From Limnobaculum parvum (GTDB lineage: Bacteria > Pseudomonadota > Gammaproteobacteria > Enterobacterales > Enterobacteriaceae): a DNA stretch of 64,000 nucleotides. The stretch covers positions 300,001 to 364,000 of the forward strand of contig NZ_CP029185.2 in assembly GCF_003096015.2 (NCBI RefSeq), read 5' to 3'. The position numbers and the translations under genes are program-made. Numbering within the stretch: the first letter of the stretch is position 1; every line of letters starts with the position of its first letter. This document shows, piece by piece, positions 29,622-37,977 of this stretch. Below the pieces are notes generated by a model that ran no database searches, was not told the DNA's origin, and saw nothing but the letters and a program-made list of their open reading frames with translations.

Positions 29622-32456
29622 ATGTCCTCAGAAAAATCATTATTACAAAAATCTTTATATCTCACTGGAAATTCTCTTTTGATGCTATCTCTTTCTGCCT
29701 GTGGTGGTGGCGGAGGAGGAGGCGGTGGCGGCGGTAGTAATGAGGGCGTCGGCGGTACTTTGGCTCCCGCTACACCACCGGCAGAAACCATTCTTTCAGT
29801 TATCTCCGCGACAGAACCATTTACTCGCAATACCTACAACCAGAATCTGTTTCTTACCCATGCCGCAGAAGCTCGGATGGCGGGATACTCGGGTGCAGGC
29901 GTGATTGTCGGTTTGGTCGATAGCGGGGTATTAACTTCTAATCTGGCGCTTCAGGGAAAAATTGCTCAATCGCTAACTTATGTTGACCCCGCGACTAACG
30001 ATACCAGTGTGGGCGATGTTCGTGGTCATGGTACTTCCGTGGCCCAAACTTTAGCAGGGCAGCGGATTGGGCCATTCTCCGGCGGTACTGCCCCCGGAGC
30101 AACAATAGTCAGTGCTCGAATCATTTCTGATACTTCTAGTTCTGCTGGCTCTAAGGGGTACTCTTTAACCCAAGTTAATTATGATATGGCGAATGCCGGT
30201 GCCAAAATTCTGAATAACTCATGGAGCCTGCCTGACTGGCCGATTACTGAAACCTCAACCACTAATAGCTATGTTAATGCTTATCAATACTTTGTCGTCA
30301 CCCGTGGCGGGCTAGTGGTATTCGCTAGTGGAAATGACAGCGATGTTACGCCAAACAAAATCGCTTCTTTGCCAACGATTGCTAATTCACCTGCTTTAGA
30401 GAAGGGGTGGCTGGTGGCAAGTGCTGTGAATGTTAACCGACCGGATGAACTCTCCGCTTATGCCAATGCTTGTGGGATTAGCATGCATTATTGCCTGGTA
30501 GCACCGGGTACGGTGTCAGTTCTCAGCCAGAATGCACAAACTGGAGAATTAAGTAATTCATTAGTCTCTGGTACATCATTTGCTACTCCGCAGATAACGG
30601 GGGCGGCAGCGATGGTATGGCAAGCATTTCCTTATTTTACCAATGATTTAGTTCGTCAGACCTTACTGGGTACGGCAACCGATCTTGGCGATCCCGGGGT
30701 TGATGCCACGTTTGGTTATGGCATGTTGAATGTTGATGCTGCGGTGCGTGGCCCGGCGAAATTTGATTGGGGAGATGTCAGCGTTTCATTCAGTGGATAC
30801 AGCTCAACGTGGGGTAACTCAATTAGTGGGGCTGGTGGTCTAATTAAGAATGGCACCGGTACACTGATACTTGGGAAGGATGCGGCTTATACCGGATTAA
30901 CACAGGTATTAGGTGGCACACTGGCTTCAGATAACGGATTAGTCTCTGCCGTAAACGTTGGCCCTTCTGGTACGCTGGATGTACGTCGGGTTGGCGGTAA
31001 CGTCAACAACCAGGGCAGTGTGGTATTACGTAATGGACAAACTAACTTTAACAGCAACTATGTCCAAACCGCTGATGGTCATTTAGCGCTGGTATTAGGC
31101 TCTACGCTGAATGTTCAAGGTACCGCTTCTCTGGCGGGGGATCTTCACGTATTAGCGGTTCCGCAAGGATATGTGACCTCAACTCAACGTCAGGATGTGT
31201 TAACGGCTCAGGGGGGGGTGACAGGGCGATTTAGCACGTTCACCAAAGCATCCGGTGTCTTTCTGGATGCAACACCTGATTACAGCAGCAATCAGGTTTG
31301 GCTGAATATCCAACGGGTACAGGCCACGAATGTGGCGGGTGTTGAATACAATGCAGCGGCAACCTCAGGGGCGACTCGGGTTGAACAGGCATTTACTCAG
31401 TTAGACCAACAACTGGTCAGTTCACCGGCTCCAGCCGATGTCAAAATGTCTGAATTCCTGAGCGGCGCAGCCAGCCTGCAACAGTCACCGAATGCTCAGG
31501 CAGCCCAAGCCTCTCTGGAAAGTCTGTCCGGGCAATTGCCAGCCGCTACGATGGCAATGACTATGCAAGCGGTTAACGTGAACAATCGTCAGGTTTCTGA
31601 CCATATCGCTCAACTAATGGATTCCCCAAGAAGTAACGGTTGGACCGGTAATATTAATTATCAGAGCAACCTGAGCAGTTCTGGCTTCTCTGGTGTTAAT
31701 TACAACATGAACGGTTGGGTCATGGGGCAGGACGTTTTTCTGGATAAAAATACCTTTATCGGTAGTTCTCTTACCCGCAGTGATACTAATGGCAGCCTGA
31801 GCCGTGGCTCAGAAAGCAGCAGTGGCACCGTGGGTGAAGCCTCTTTGTATGGCGGCAAGATCTTTGATTCTTACTATGTGACCGGGCGTATTGCATCGGG
31901 TTACTACGATGGTCAACAAAAACGGACCCTGTTACTGGGTAATCAAACCGCTCAGGTTAACAGCGACCAAAGCGGTAACTACTTTACCGTTGGTAGTGAA
32001 ATGGGTTATCGCATGAAAAAAGAGGGTTGGCAGTTCACCCCTTATGTTGATACGCAATACATCAGTTTGAAACAGGATGCCTTTAAAGAGAGCGGTGCTT
32101 CTGGTTTTGGTTTACAGGCTAACGCTCAAACCACTACCCGCTGGCAGGCTGGTGTAGGTGCTCGTACCGGTTACGGCTGGGATATGGGAAATAAAGGTAA
32201 AATTAACCTGACGGCTCAGACTCACTATCAACGAGCGATCGCTCAGGACAATGGCAGCTACAACGCGAGCTTTACCGGCGTGAATCAATACATGCCGCTG
32301 GATGGTGTTCCATTGTCTCGCGATGTGATGATGGTTGGCAGCGGTCTGGAGTGGGAATTCACGGATAACATGGCGTTGAATATGATGTATGAGCAGTATT
32401 TTGCCGATAACCAGCAGTCGAATATGGTGAATATGAATGTAAGCGTGAGGTTTTGA
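29622..32456 (+). CDS. Lipoprotein-type subtilisin-like serine protease autotransporter
   Basis: 944 residues. The signal sequence ends in a lipobox, LSAC, with Cys27 as lipidation site, followed by 11 glycines (28-38) encoded by mixed codons. A subtilase S8 domain follows, with Asp100 (GLVDSG), His136 (VRGHGT), the oxyanion Asn near 199 (NNSW) and Ser319 (SGTSFATP). An autotransporter-associated beta-strand repeat (NGTGTLILGKDAAYTG) lies near 410, and the C-terminal barrel (about 680-944) ends in NVSVRF. The layout matches surface maturation proteases such as Neisseria NalP and Bordetella SphB1, which process other autotransporters. The two large autotransporters at 12-18 kb could be substrates, which is inference. 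Confidence 0.93.
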   Translation: MSSEKSLLQKSLYLTGNSLLMLSLSACGGGGGGGGGGGSNEGVGGTLAPATPPAETILSVISATEPFTRNTYNQNLFLTHAAEARMAGYSGAGVIVGLVDSGVLTSNLALQGKIAQSLTYVDPATNDTSVGDVRGHGTSVAQTLAGQRIGPFSGGTAPGATIVSARIISDTSSSAGSKGYSLTQVNYDMANAGAKILNNSWSLPDWPITETSTTNSYVNAYQYFVVTRGGLVVFASGNDSDVTPNKIASLPTIANSPALEKGWLVASAVNVNRPDELSAYANACGISMHYCLVAPGTVSVLSQNAQTGELSNSLVSGTSFATPQITGAAAMVWQAFPYFTNDLVRQTLLGTATDLGDPGVDATFGYGMLNVDAAVRGPAKFDWGDVSVSFSGYSSTWGNSISGAGGLIKNGTGTLILGKDAAYTGLTQVLGGTLASDNGLVSAVNVGPSGTLDVRRVGGNVNNQGSVVLRNGQTNFNSNYVQTADGHLALVLGSTLNVQGTASLAGDLHVLAVPQGYVTSTQRQDVLTAQGGVTGRFSTFTKASGVFLDATPDYSSNQVWLNIQRVQATNVAGVEYNAAATSGATRVEQAFTQLDQQLVSSPAPADVKMSEFLSGAASLQQSPNAQAAQASLESLSGQLPAATMAMTMQAVNVNNRQVSDHIAQLMDSPRSNGWTGNINYQSNLSSSGFSGVNYNMNGWVMGQDVFLDKNTFIGSSLTRSDTNGSLSRGSESSSGTVGEASLYGGKIFDSYYVTGRIASGYYDGQQKRTLLLGNQTAQVNSDQSGNYFTVGSEMGYRMKKEGWQFTPYVDTQYISLKQDAFKESGASGFGLQANAQTTTRWQAGVGARTGYGWDMGNKGKINLTAQTHYQRAIAQDNGSYNASFTGVNQYMPLDGVPLSRDVMMVGSGLEWEFTDNMALNMMYEQYFADNQQSNMVNMNVSVRF

Positions 32457-32459
32457 TTA

Positions 32460-32757
32460 GTCTTAAATTAGAACCGAAGGTTTGGGGGTGGTTTCGTCCG
32501 CTGATGCTGCTGAGTGACGCAAGTCTGACTCGACTATTGTGCAGCGGCCGAGCAGGCGGCGTTAAGGCGAACGCCTCCTGAACCTCCGCGCCTTCGCACA
32601 CGAATTCAGGCCGCCTGCGGTGTAGTATTCAGGGGCGTAGCCCCTGAATATGGGTTTTTTGCTCTGGTTTGAATGTCACAGTGGTTTTTTTATTGGTTGG
32701 CATCTGAAGTAAGTCGATTGAAGGTATTGTGATGAATTGTTTTCTGTATCATTTACT
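32460..32757. repeat. Hairpin-rich intergenic repeat related to the 21.4 kb block
   Basis: Contains CTGACTCGAC followed by GCGGCCGAG, the TAAGGCGAACGCC motif and CCTCCGCGCC. These recur in similar order in the block at 21.4-22.0 kb. A perfect hairpin ATTCAGGGGC/GCCCCTGAAT lies at 32625-32649. No gene is supported. Confidence 0.5.
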
Positions 32758-32760
32758 GCC

Positions 32761-32900
32761 GTTAGCCGTTAGCCGTTAGCCGTTAGCCGTTAGCCGTTAG
32801 CCGTTAGCCGTTAGCCGTTAGCCGTTAGCCGTTAGCCGTTAGCCGTTAGCCGTTAGCCGTTAGCCGTTAGCCGTTAGCCGTTAGCCGTTAGCCGTTAGCC
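32761..32900. repeat. Tandem array of 20 GTTAGCC heptamers
   Basis: Exactly 20 perfect 7-bp units in 140 nt, preceded by a partial unit GCC. Seven is not a multiple of three and no reading frame is carried. It forms the left edge of the structured repeat that follows. Arrays of this kind change length by slippage. Confidence 0.97.
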
Positions 32901-33230
32901 TTGATTTTTCAACAACGCCAATCGTTGGGAGAGACGGGCGTGGGGGCGACTTGGCGTCAGCCAACGACAAACAGGCAAAGCCTGTTTGAACAGCGCTAGC
33001 GCTGGCCCGCAGGGTGAAACACCGCAAGGTGTTTCATAACAGCCCGTAGCCCGGCTAGGCCTGACGCACTCCGAAGCTGATTACCACTCAAAACTCACGG
33101 CCCTCCCGGCCGTACACAAAGATAATATGTGCAACATTGCTTTTACGGCCGGAATACCCACTGTTGCTGATTTAAAGAAACCATTCCCCCTGTACGCAAA
33201 AAGCGCCCCGTCGGGGCGCTTCTTTACTTC
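32887..33230. repeat. Structured repeat unit, copy 1
   Basis: Begins with GTTAGCC units and holds successive hairpins: AAACAGGC/GCCTGTTT, CAGCGC/GCGCTG, TGAAACACC/GGTGTTTCA and CGGCC/GGCCG. It ends in a terminator-like stem. It is nearly identical to copy 2 at 33279-33625. A short frame starting MCNIAFTAGIPT occurs in both copies but its end is coded by the terminator stem, so it is probably accidental. Confidence 0.9.
33198..33222 (-). terminator. Terminator stem in repeat copy 1
   Basis: GCGCCCCG/CGGGGCGC followed on the minus strand by TTTTTG. It is a duplicate of the frd terminator at 33595-33617. Confidence 0.75.
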
Positions 33231-33278
33231 TTAACATCAGATGTCACCATCTGATGCAATCACCTCGTCAGGGCATGT

Positions 33279-33625
33279 TAGCCGTTAGCCTTGGTTTTTC
33301 AACAAAGCCAATCGTTGGGAGAGACGGGCGTGGGGGTCGACTTGGCGTCAGCCAACGACAAACAGGCAAAAGCCTGTTTGAACAGCGCTAGCGCTGGCCC
33401 GCAGGGTGAAACACCGCAAGGTGTTTCATAACTGCCCGTAGCCGGCTAGGCCTGACGCAATCCGAAGCTGATTACCACTCAAAACTCACGGCCCTCCCGG
33501 CCGTGCACAAAGGTAATATGTGCAACATTGCTTTTACGGCCGGAATACCCACAACCGCAGATATGAAAACTAAAAAACCATTCCCCCTGTATGCAAAAAG
33601 CGCCCCAAAGGGGCGCTTCTTAACA
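33279..33625. repeat. Structured repeat unit, copy 2
   Basis: Direct repeat of 32887-33230 with scattered differences (CAACAAAG for CAACAACG, GGGGTCGAC for GGGGCGAC, extra codons near 33565). It carries only two GTTAGCC units against twenty in copy 1, so the array expanded after duplication. It adjoins the 3' end of frdD. Confidence 0.9.
33595..33617 (-). terminator. Terminator of the frd operon
   Basis: On the minus strand GAAGCGCCCC TTT GGGGCGC TTTTTG lies 41 nt beyond the frdD stop codon. It has a strong stem and a T run. Confidence 0.88.
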
Positions 33626-33657
33626 ACCGGTATCATGACAGTCAAAGGGCATACTGC

Positions 33658-34014
33658 TTACAGCATCACCACCCCAATCACCGCAATCACACTCAGCGCC
33701 GTCGCCAGACCGTAAAATACGAGCTTGCCCGCCGGCACGTGCCACTTCAGGTCATGGGTCATATGGTGCATACGGTGTAATCCACACCATATCGGCAGGA
33801 TTATCATCAGCAGCAGGAATACCCGGCCAATAAATCCCTGACAGAACCCCAGAATACGCTCATAACTCAGCGCCTCCGGTGCCCAGCCCATCGGCAGAAT
33901 GATGGCCACCAGTAAAATAATGACCGGCGCAATAATCGCTCCCCACATTCCGCCCGCACCAAACAGGCCCCAGAATACCGGCTCGTCAGAGCGCTTCGGA
34001 TTTTGTTCAATCAT
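33658..34014 (-). CDS. frdD: Fumarate reductase membrane anchor subunit D
   Basis: A 118-residue inner-membrane protein (E. coli 119) with three hydrophobic helices (about 24-44, 61-82, 97-117). With FrdC it anchors FrdAB and binds menaquinol. The start MIEQNPKRSDEPVFWGLFGAGGMWGA matches the family. It is the last gene of frdABCD, 13 nt after frdC. Confidence 0.95.
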   Translation of the reverse strand: MIEQNPKRSDEPVFWGLFGAGGMWGAIIAPVIILLVAIILPMGWAPEALSYERILGFCQGFIGRVFLLLMIILPIWCGLHRMHHMTHDLKWHVPAGKLVFYGLATALSVIAVIGVVML

Positions 34015-34027
34015 GTCAGTCGACTCC

Positions 34028-34417
34028 TTAAATCAGTGCCACGGCCAGAATTATCAGGCTCGCCACAATCGTTACGCCCCAGAAGAACATCACAATCGGC
34101 TTCGCGCTCAGCTTCTCCTGTCCCACCACAATGTTCGCCGCCTTAGGGGCCAGGTCAAACCACGTCTTGGTATGCACCAGTGCCATAATCAGCGTAATGA
34201 GGTTAATCACCATCACCACCGGGTTACTTAAAAAGCCCACAAAGCCAGACCAGCTCTCCGAACTTCTTAGTGCAAACACACCGAAAATCAGCACCAGACT
34301 GAACCACACCGCAGGGATTGCCGTGCTCTCACGGAACATGTAAAACTTATAAAACCCGAGTCTCTTCCACCAGTCAGCGTTCACCTCGCGGACATAGGGC
34401 TTACGTTTGGTCATCAT
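34028..34417 (-). CDS. frdC: Fumarate reductase membrane anchor subunit C
   Basis: 129 residues (E. coli 131) starting MMTKRKPYVREVNADWWKRLGFYKFYMFRE, the typical FrdC cytoplasmic start with the conserved Glu of the quinol site. Three transmembrane helices follow (about 32-52, 65-88, 108-128). Confidence 0.95.
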   Translation of the reverse strand: MMTKRKPYVREVNADWWKRLGFYKFYMFRESTAIPAVWFSLVLIFGVFALRSSESWSGFVGFLSNPVVMVINLITLIMALVHTKTWFDLAPKAANIVVGQEKLSAKPIVMFFWGVTIVASLIILAVALI

Positions 34418-34435
34418 AATAGTATCCCTCTCCCT

Positions 34436-35170
34436 TTATTGAGGTTTCAGCATGGCAATCATAAAGTCTTTCGAACTCTCCACCTTGCCCTGCTGAATAG
34501 CAGAGGCCGGGTCAACGTGTTTAGGACAGACTTCAGAACAGTAACCGACGAAGGTACAGCTCCATACGCCATTCTTGCCGTTAAGCTGTGGCATACGGGC
34601 CGCTTTACCCTTATCACGCGTATCCAGATTGTAACGGTGTCCCAAGGTAATGGCCGCCGGACCAATAAACTCCGGGTTCAGACCAAACTGAGGACAGGCG
34701 GCATAACACAGGCCGCAGTTGATACAACCGGAAAACTGATGGTATTTCTCCATCTGGGCTGGCGTCTGAAGGGTCGGGCCGTTCTCCGGCTTCAGGCTGT
34801 CATTAATGATGTAAGGCTTAATGGCTTCCAGGCTCTCAATAAAGTGAGTCATGTCCACCACCAGGTCACGCTCAATCGGGAAGTTACCCAGCGCTTCTAC
34901 CTTCAGGCCACCGGTGTACTCCCGCAGGAAGGTCTTACAGGCCAGCTTCGGCACCTTATTGACCATCATGCCGCACGAACCACAAATCGCCATCCGGCAG
35001 GACCAGCGGTAAGACAAGTCCGGTGCCAGATTGTCCTTAATATAGCCCAGCGCATCCAGCAGTGAGGTGGATGCATCATAAGGCACATCATACGCCTCGA
35101 AGTGGGGTTCACTGTCGCGCTCGGGGTTGTAGCGCATGACTTCAACTTTGAGGGTTTTCATCTCAGACAT
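34436..35170 (-). CDS. frdB: Fumarate reductase iron-sulfur subunit
   Basis: 244 residues, the same as E. coli. It carries the [2Fe-2S] motif CRMAICGSCGMM plus a later Cys near 78, the [4Fe-4S] motif CINCGLCYAACP near 149 and the [3Fe-4S] ligands CTFVGYCSEVCPK near 205. It passes electrons from menaquinol in FrdCD to FAD in FrdA. It overlaps frdA by 8 nt, suggesting coupled translation. Confidence 0.97.
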   Translation of the reverse strand: MSEMKTLKVEVMRYNPERDSEPHFEAYDVPYDASTSLLDALGYIKDNLAPDLSYRWSCRMAICGSCGMMVNKVPKLACKTFLREYTGGLKVEALGNFPIERDLVVDMTHFIESLEAIKPYIINDSLKPENGPTLQTPAQMEKYHQFSGCINCGLCYAACPQFGLNPEFIGPAAITLGHRYNLDTRDKGKAARMPQLNGKNGVWSCTFVGYCSEVCPKHVDPASAIQQGKVESSKDFMIAMLKPQ

Positions 35171-36971
35171 TCGCCTGCTCCTTCTTTAATGCCTCTTCTT
35201 TAGCCTGGGCTTCCGCTTCGGCACCGTATACACGTTTAGCCGGTGCGAGGGTGGTAATTTTCACGTCACTGTACTCAATGCGCGGGGTGGTGCTGTTCGG
35301 GCTGTAGAAGGCCAGTGAGTGTTTCAGGAAGTTCACGTCATCACGCTCGGTACAGCCGTCATCCAGACGCTGGTGTGCGCCACGGGATTCACGACGTAAC
35401 AGCGCCGAGTGGGCCATACAGTCAGCCACATCCAGACCGTGACCCAACTCAATGGTATACAGCAGGTCCGTGTTGAACACGCTGGAGCGGTCAGTAATGC
35501 TAACGCGCTTGAAGCGGTCTTTCAGTTCAGCAATCTTGTCGACGGTCTTTTGCATCAGCTCTTCGGTACGGTAGATACCGCACCCTTCTTCCATGCTCAG
35601 GCCCATCTCATCACGGATTTTCGACCAGTTCTCGGTGCCTTCTTGCTTAAGCAGGGCATGCAGACGGCCTTCGATATCCGCCACCTGTGCATCCAGTGCG
35701 CTGCTGTTAGCCGGTGCGGCCGATTTGGCACGTGCAATAGCATGTTCACCGGCCACGCGACCAAACACCACCAGCTCCGCCAAGGAGTTAGAACCCAGAC
35801 GGTTAGCGCCGTGCATCCCCACAGACGAACATTCGCCCACGGCAAACAGACCGGTCAGACGGGTTTCACACTGTTGGTTGGTTTCAATCCCGCCCATGGT
35901 GTAGTGCGCGGTAGGACGAACCGGAATAGGCTCTTTCACCGGGTCAACGCCGACATAGGCTTTGGAGAGTTCGCAGATAAACGGCAGACGTTCAAGCAGC
36001 TTCTTCTCACCCAGATGACGCAAGTCCAGATAGACCACATCGCCGCGCGGAGAAGGAATGGTGCGACCGGCGCGCCATTCGTGCCAGAAGGCTTGGGAGA
36101 CTTTGTCGCGGGGACCCAGCTCCATGTATTTGTTTTCCGGTTTGCCCAGCGGGGTCTCAGGACCCATGCCGTAATCTTGCAGGTAACGGTAGCCGTCTTT
36201 GTTGACCAGAATACCGCCCTCACCACGACAACCTTCGGTCATCAGGATACCGGAGCCGGGCAGGCCGGTTGGGTGATACTGAACGAACTCCATATCACGC
36301 AATGGCACGCCGTGACGGAACGCCATCCCCATACCGTCACCGGTGACGATACCGCCGTTGGTGTTGTAACGGTAAACGCGGCCTGCACCACCGGTGGCCA
36401 TCACCACGGCATTGGCCCGGATTTGAATCAGGGTCCCTTCCATCATGTTCATGGCGACTAAACCACGGACATGACCTTCGTCAGAGAGCAGGTCGAGAAC
36501 GAAATGCTCATCAAAGCGCTTGATGTTAGGGTACTTAAGGGAGGTCTGGAAAAGGGTGTGAAGCATGTGGAAGCCGGTTTTATCGGCGGCAAACCAAGTC
36601 CGTTCAACTTTCATGCCGCCGAATCGACGGACGTTGATGGAGCCATCGTCTTTACGGCTCCAAGGGCAGCCCCACTGTTCCATCTGGACCATTTCGCGCG
36701 GACTGTTTTCCACGAAGTACTGGACGACGTCTTGCTCACAAAGCCAGTCACCACCGGCGACGGTGTCATGGAAGTGAGATTCGAAGCTGTCTTCGGGCTT
36801 GATAACGGCAGCGGAGCCGCCTTCAGCGGCGACGGTGTGGCTGCGCATGGGGTAGACTTTAGAAATCAGCGCAATGGTGCTGTTGGGGTTGGCTTCGGCA
36901 GCGGCAATGGCAGCACGAAGACCGCCGCCCCCTGCTCCGATGATAGCAATGTCTGCGTTAAAGGTTTGCAC
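35163..36971 (-). CDS. frdA: Fumarate reductase flavoprotein subunit
   Basis: 602 residues, equal to E. coli FrdA. It has the N-terminal FAD motif GAGGGGLRAAIAAAE near 12, the covalent FAD site SHTVAAEGGSAAV (His near 45) and the substrate-binding segment TGLPGSGILMTEGCRGEGG near 235. The catalytic Arg region RPTAHYTMGGIE is near 350 and HGANRLGSNSLAEL near 390. It reduces fumarate to succinate in anaerobic respiration on the cytoplasmic face. It is the first gene of frdABCD, transcribed away from the hyb operon. Confidence 0.97.
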   Translation of the reverse strand: MQTFNADIAIIGAGGGGLRAAIAAAEANPNSTIALISKVYPMRSHTVAAEGGSAAVIKPEDSFESHFHDTVAGGDWLCEQDVVQYFVENSPREMVQMEQWGCPWSRKDDGSINVRRFGGMKVERTWFAADKTGFHMLHTLFQTSLKYPNIKRFDEHFVLDLLSDEGHVRGLVAMNMMEGTLIQIRANAVVMATGGAGRVYRYNTNGGIVTGDGMGMAFRHGVPLRDMEFVQYHPTGLPGSGILMTEGCRGEGGILVNKDGYRYLQDYGMGPETPLGKPENKYMELGPRDKVSQAFWHEWRAGRTIPSPRGDVVYLDLRHLGEKKLLERLPFICELSKAYVGVDPVKEPIPVRPTAHYTMGGIETNQQCETRLTGLFAVGECSSVGMHGANRLGSNSLAELVVFGRVAGEHAIARAKSAAPANSSALDAQVADIEGRLHALLKQEGTENWSKIRDEMGLSMEEGCGIYRTEELMQKTVDKIAELKDRFKRVSITDRSSVFNTDLLYTIELGHGLDVADCMAHSALLRRESRGAHQRLDDGCTERDDVNFLKHSLAFYSPNSTTPRIEYSDVKITTLAPAKRVYGAEAEAQAKEEALKKEQANV

Positions 36972-37701
36972 TGCATTCCTCCAAATCTTATTGTGTGTAG
37001 CAACGGGTTAATTATATGAACTGGCATATTATAGCCGAGCTAGCGAGCTTAATATGGCATTTGCATCACTCTTTTGTTGTATGAGTGATAAAATATTTGT
37101 GTATTTTTCATATTATGTATGTTCTTTATTATTTTAATTGATTTAATTTTCAAAAGAGATATTTGGCTGTTTATCATATACCAAATACTTTCCACCACAT
37201 TGATCATGGCTTCTAGCTAAATTCGGCAATGTTATCCCATGCTGAATGTCAGTCGATATCTCGTGCATGAACTTTAGCATTTTCATCATTACTTCTTGTG
37301 TTTTTTAGCCTAAAGAGATCGAAGTGCATCACCGCGGCGGAAAATTGACTAATAAACAGAAGAGCACTTAAAAATATTTCGCCCGTTGGTTTTTCCTATA
37401 TTAATTTATTAGGAAATTTGAATGTTTTTTATCTACTGTAGCCATTCCTCGACGTGAAATCGGTCAATATGCAGCGCATAAATTATTATCAAAAATAGGT
37501 CTGCCACATCACAATAAACAGAATATAGGTGATAATGAAATAATAATGTTTCCACCTTTTTCATTGATTATCGGAGATGCTTAACGTATCAGCGAATATT
37601 GTTTTTTATGGAATGATTCTTATTTGAATTCTTATTATTCATTTGATTTTAAAGTGTATTTATATTTTGTTACTTATTGCTTTTTCCTATTCTTTTTCCC
37701 C

Positions 37702-37715
37702 CTGATCAATATCAA
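37702..37715. promoter_or_regulatory. FNR-like box (weaker)
   Basis: CTGATCAATATCAA matches the FNR consensus TTGAT-N4-ATCAA at nine of ten fixed positions. It lies about 260 nt upstream of hybO. Confidence 0.5.
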
Positions 37716-37876
37716 AAGTTTTGAATATCGCTCTACGTATAATCAAGTGTAGTTATATAAAATAAGTCAATGTTACCAATTATTAATTCATTGTTAATTT
37801 TAAGTTAATAGCATGCATTTGCTGAATCGTTTTTAGTCACATATCAATGAAATAATGGACCTATGTTTCACGGTGT

Positions 37877-37890
37877 TTGATAAAGATCAA
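37877..37890. promoter_or_regulatory. FNR box upstream of hybO
   Basis: TTGATAAAGATCAA is a perfect match to the FNR consensus TTGAT-N4-ATCAA. It lies 87 nt before the hybO start, a position suited to anaerobic activation. CRP sites have a different core (TGTGA). Confidence 0.8.
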
Positions 37891-37977
37891 ACGAGGTTTG
37901 TTTCATAGGCCTAACATTCGGCCACTAAATTCGTATAAATGAATAATGTCGTTAGTCACCGTAAAGGAATAATTATA

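Larger units (their letters stand above)
36972..37977. other. Divergent frd/hyb regulatory region
   Basis: About 1 kb, strongly AT-rich and without a credible gene. Both flanking operons are anaerobically expressed in E. coli. Two FNR-like palindromes lie in the hyb-proximal half (listed separately). No clear FNR box was found close to frdA. Confidence 0.65.

Noticed and set aside
29699..29740. Phase-variable homopolymer in the protease autotransporter
   Set aside because: The glycine tract uses GGT, GGC and GGA codons, so there is no long mononucleotide run.
32761..33625. CRISPR array
   Set aside because: The heptamers have no spacers and the two larger units are a simple tandem duplication; no cas gene is present.
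33518..33715. Small protein starting MCNIAFTAGIPT in both repeat copies
   Set aside because: Its later residues are coded by the terminator stem, the two copies diverge after it, and no ribosome binding site stands out.
34439..36461. Long plus-strand frames opposite frdB and frdA
   Set aside because: They are antisense to strongly conserved FrdA and FrdB and show no family features.
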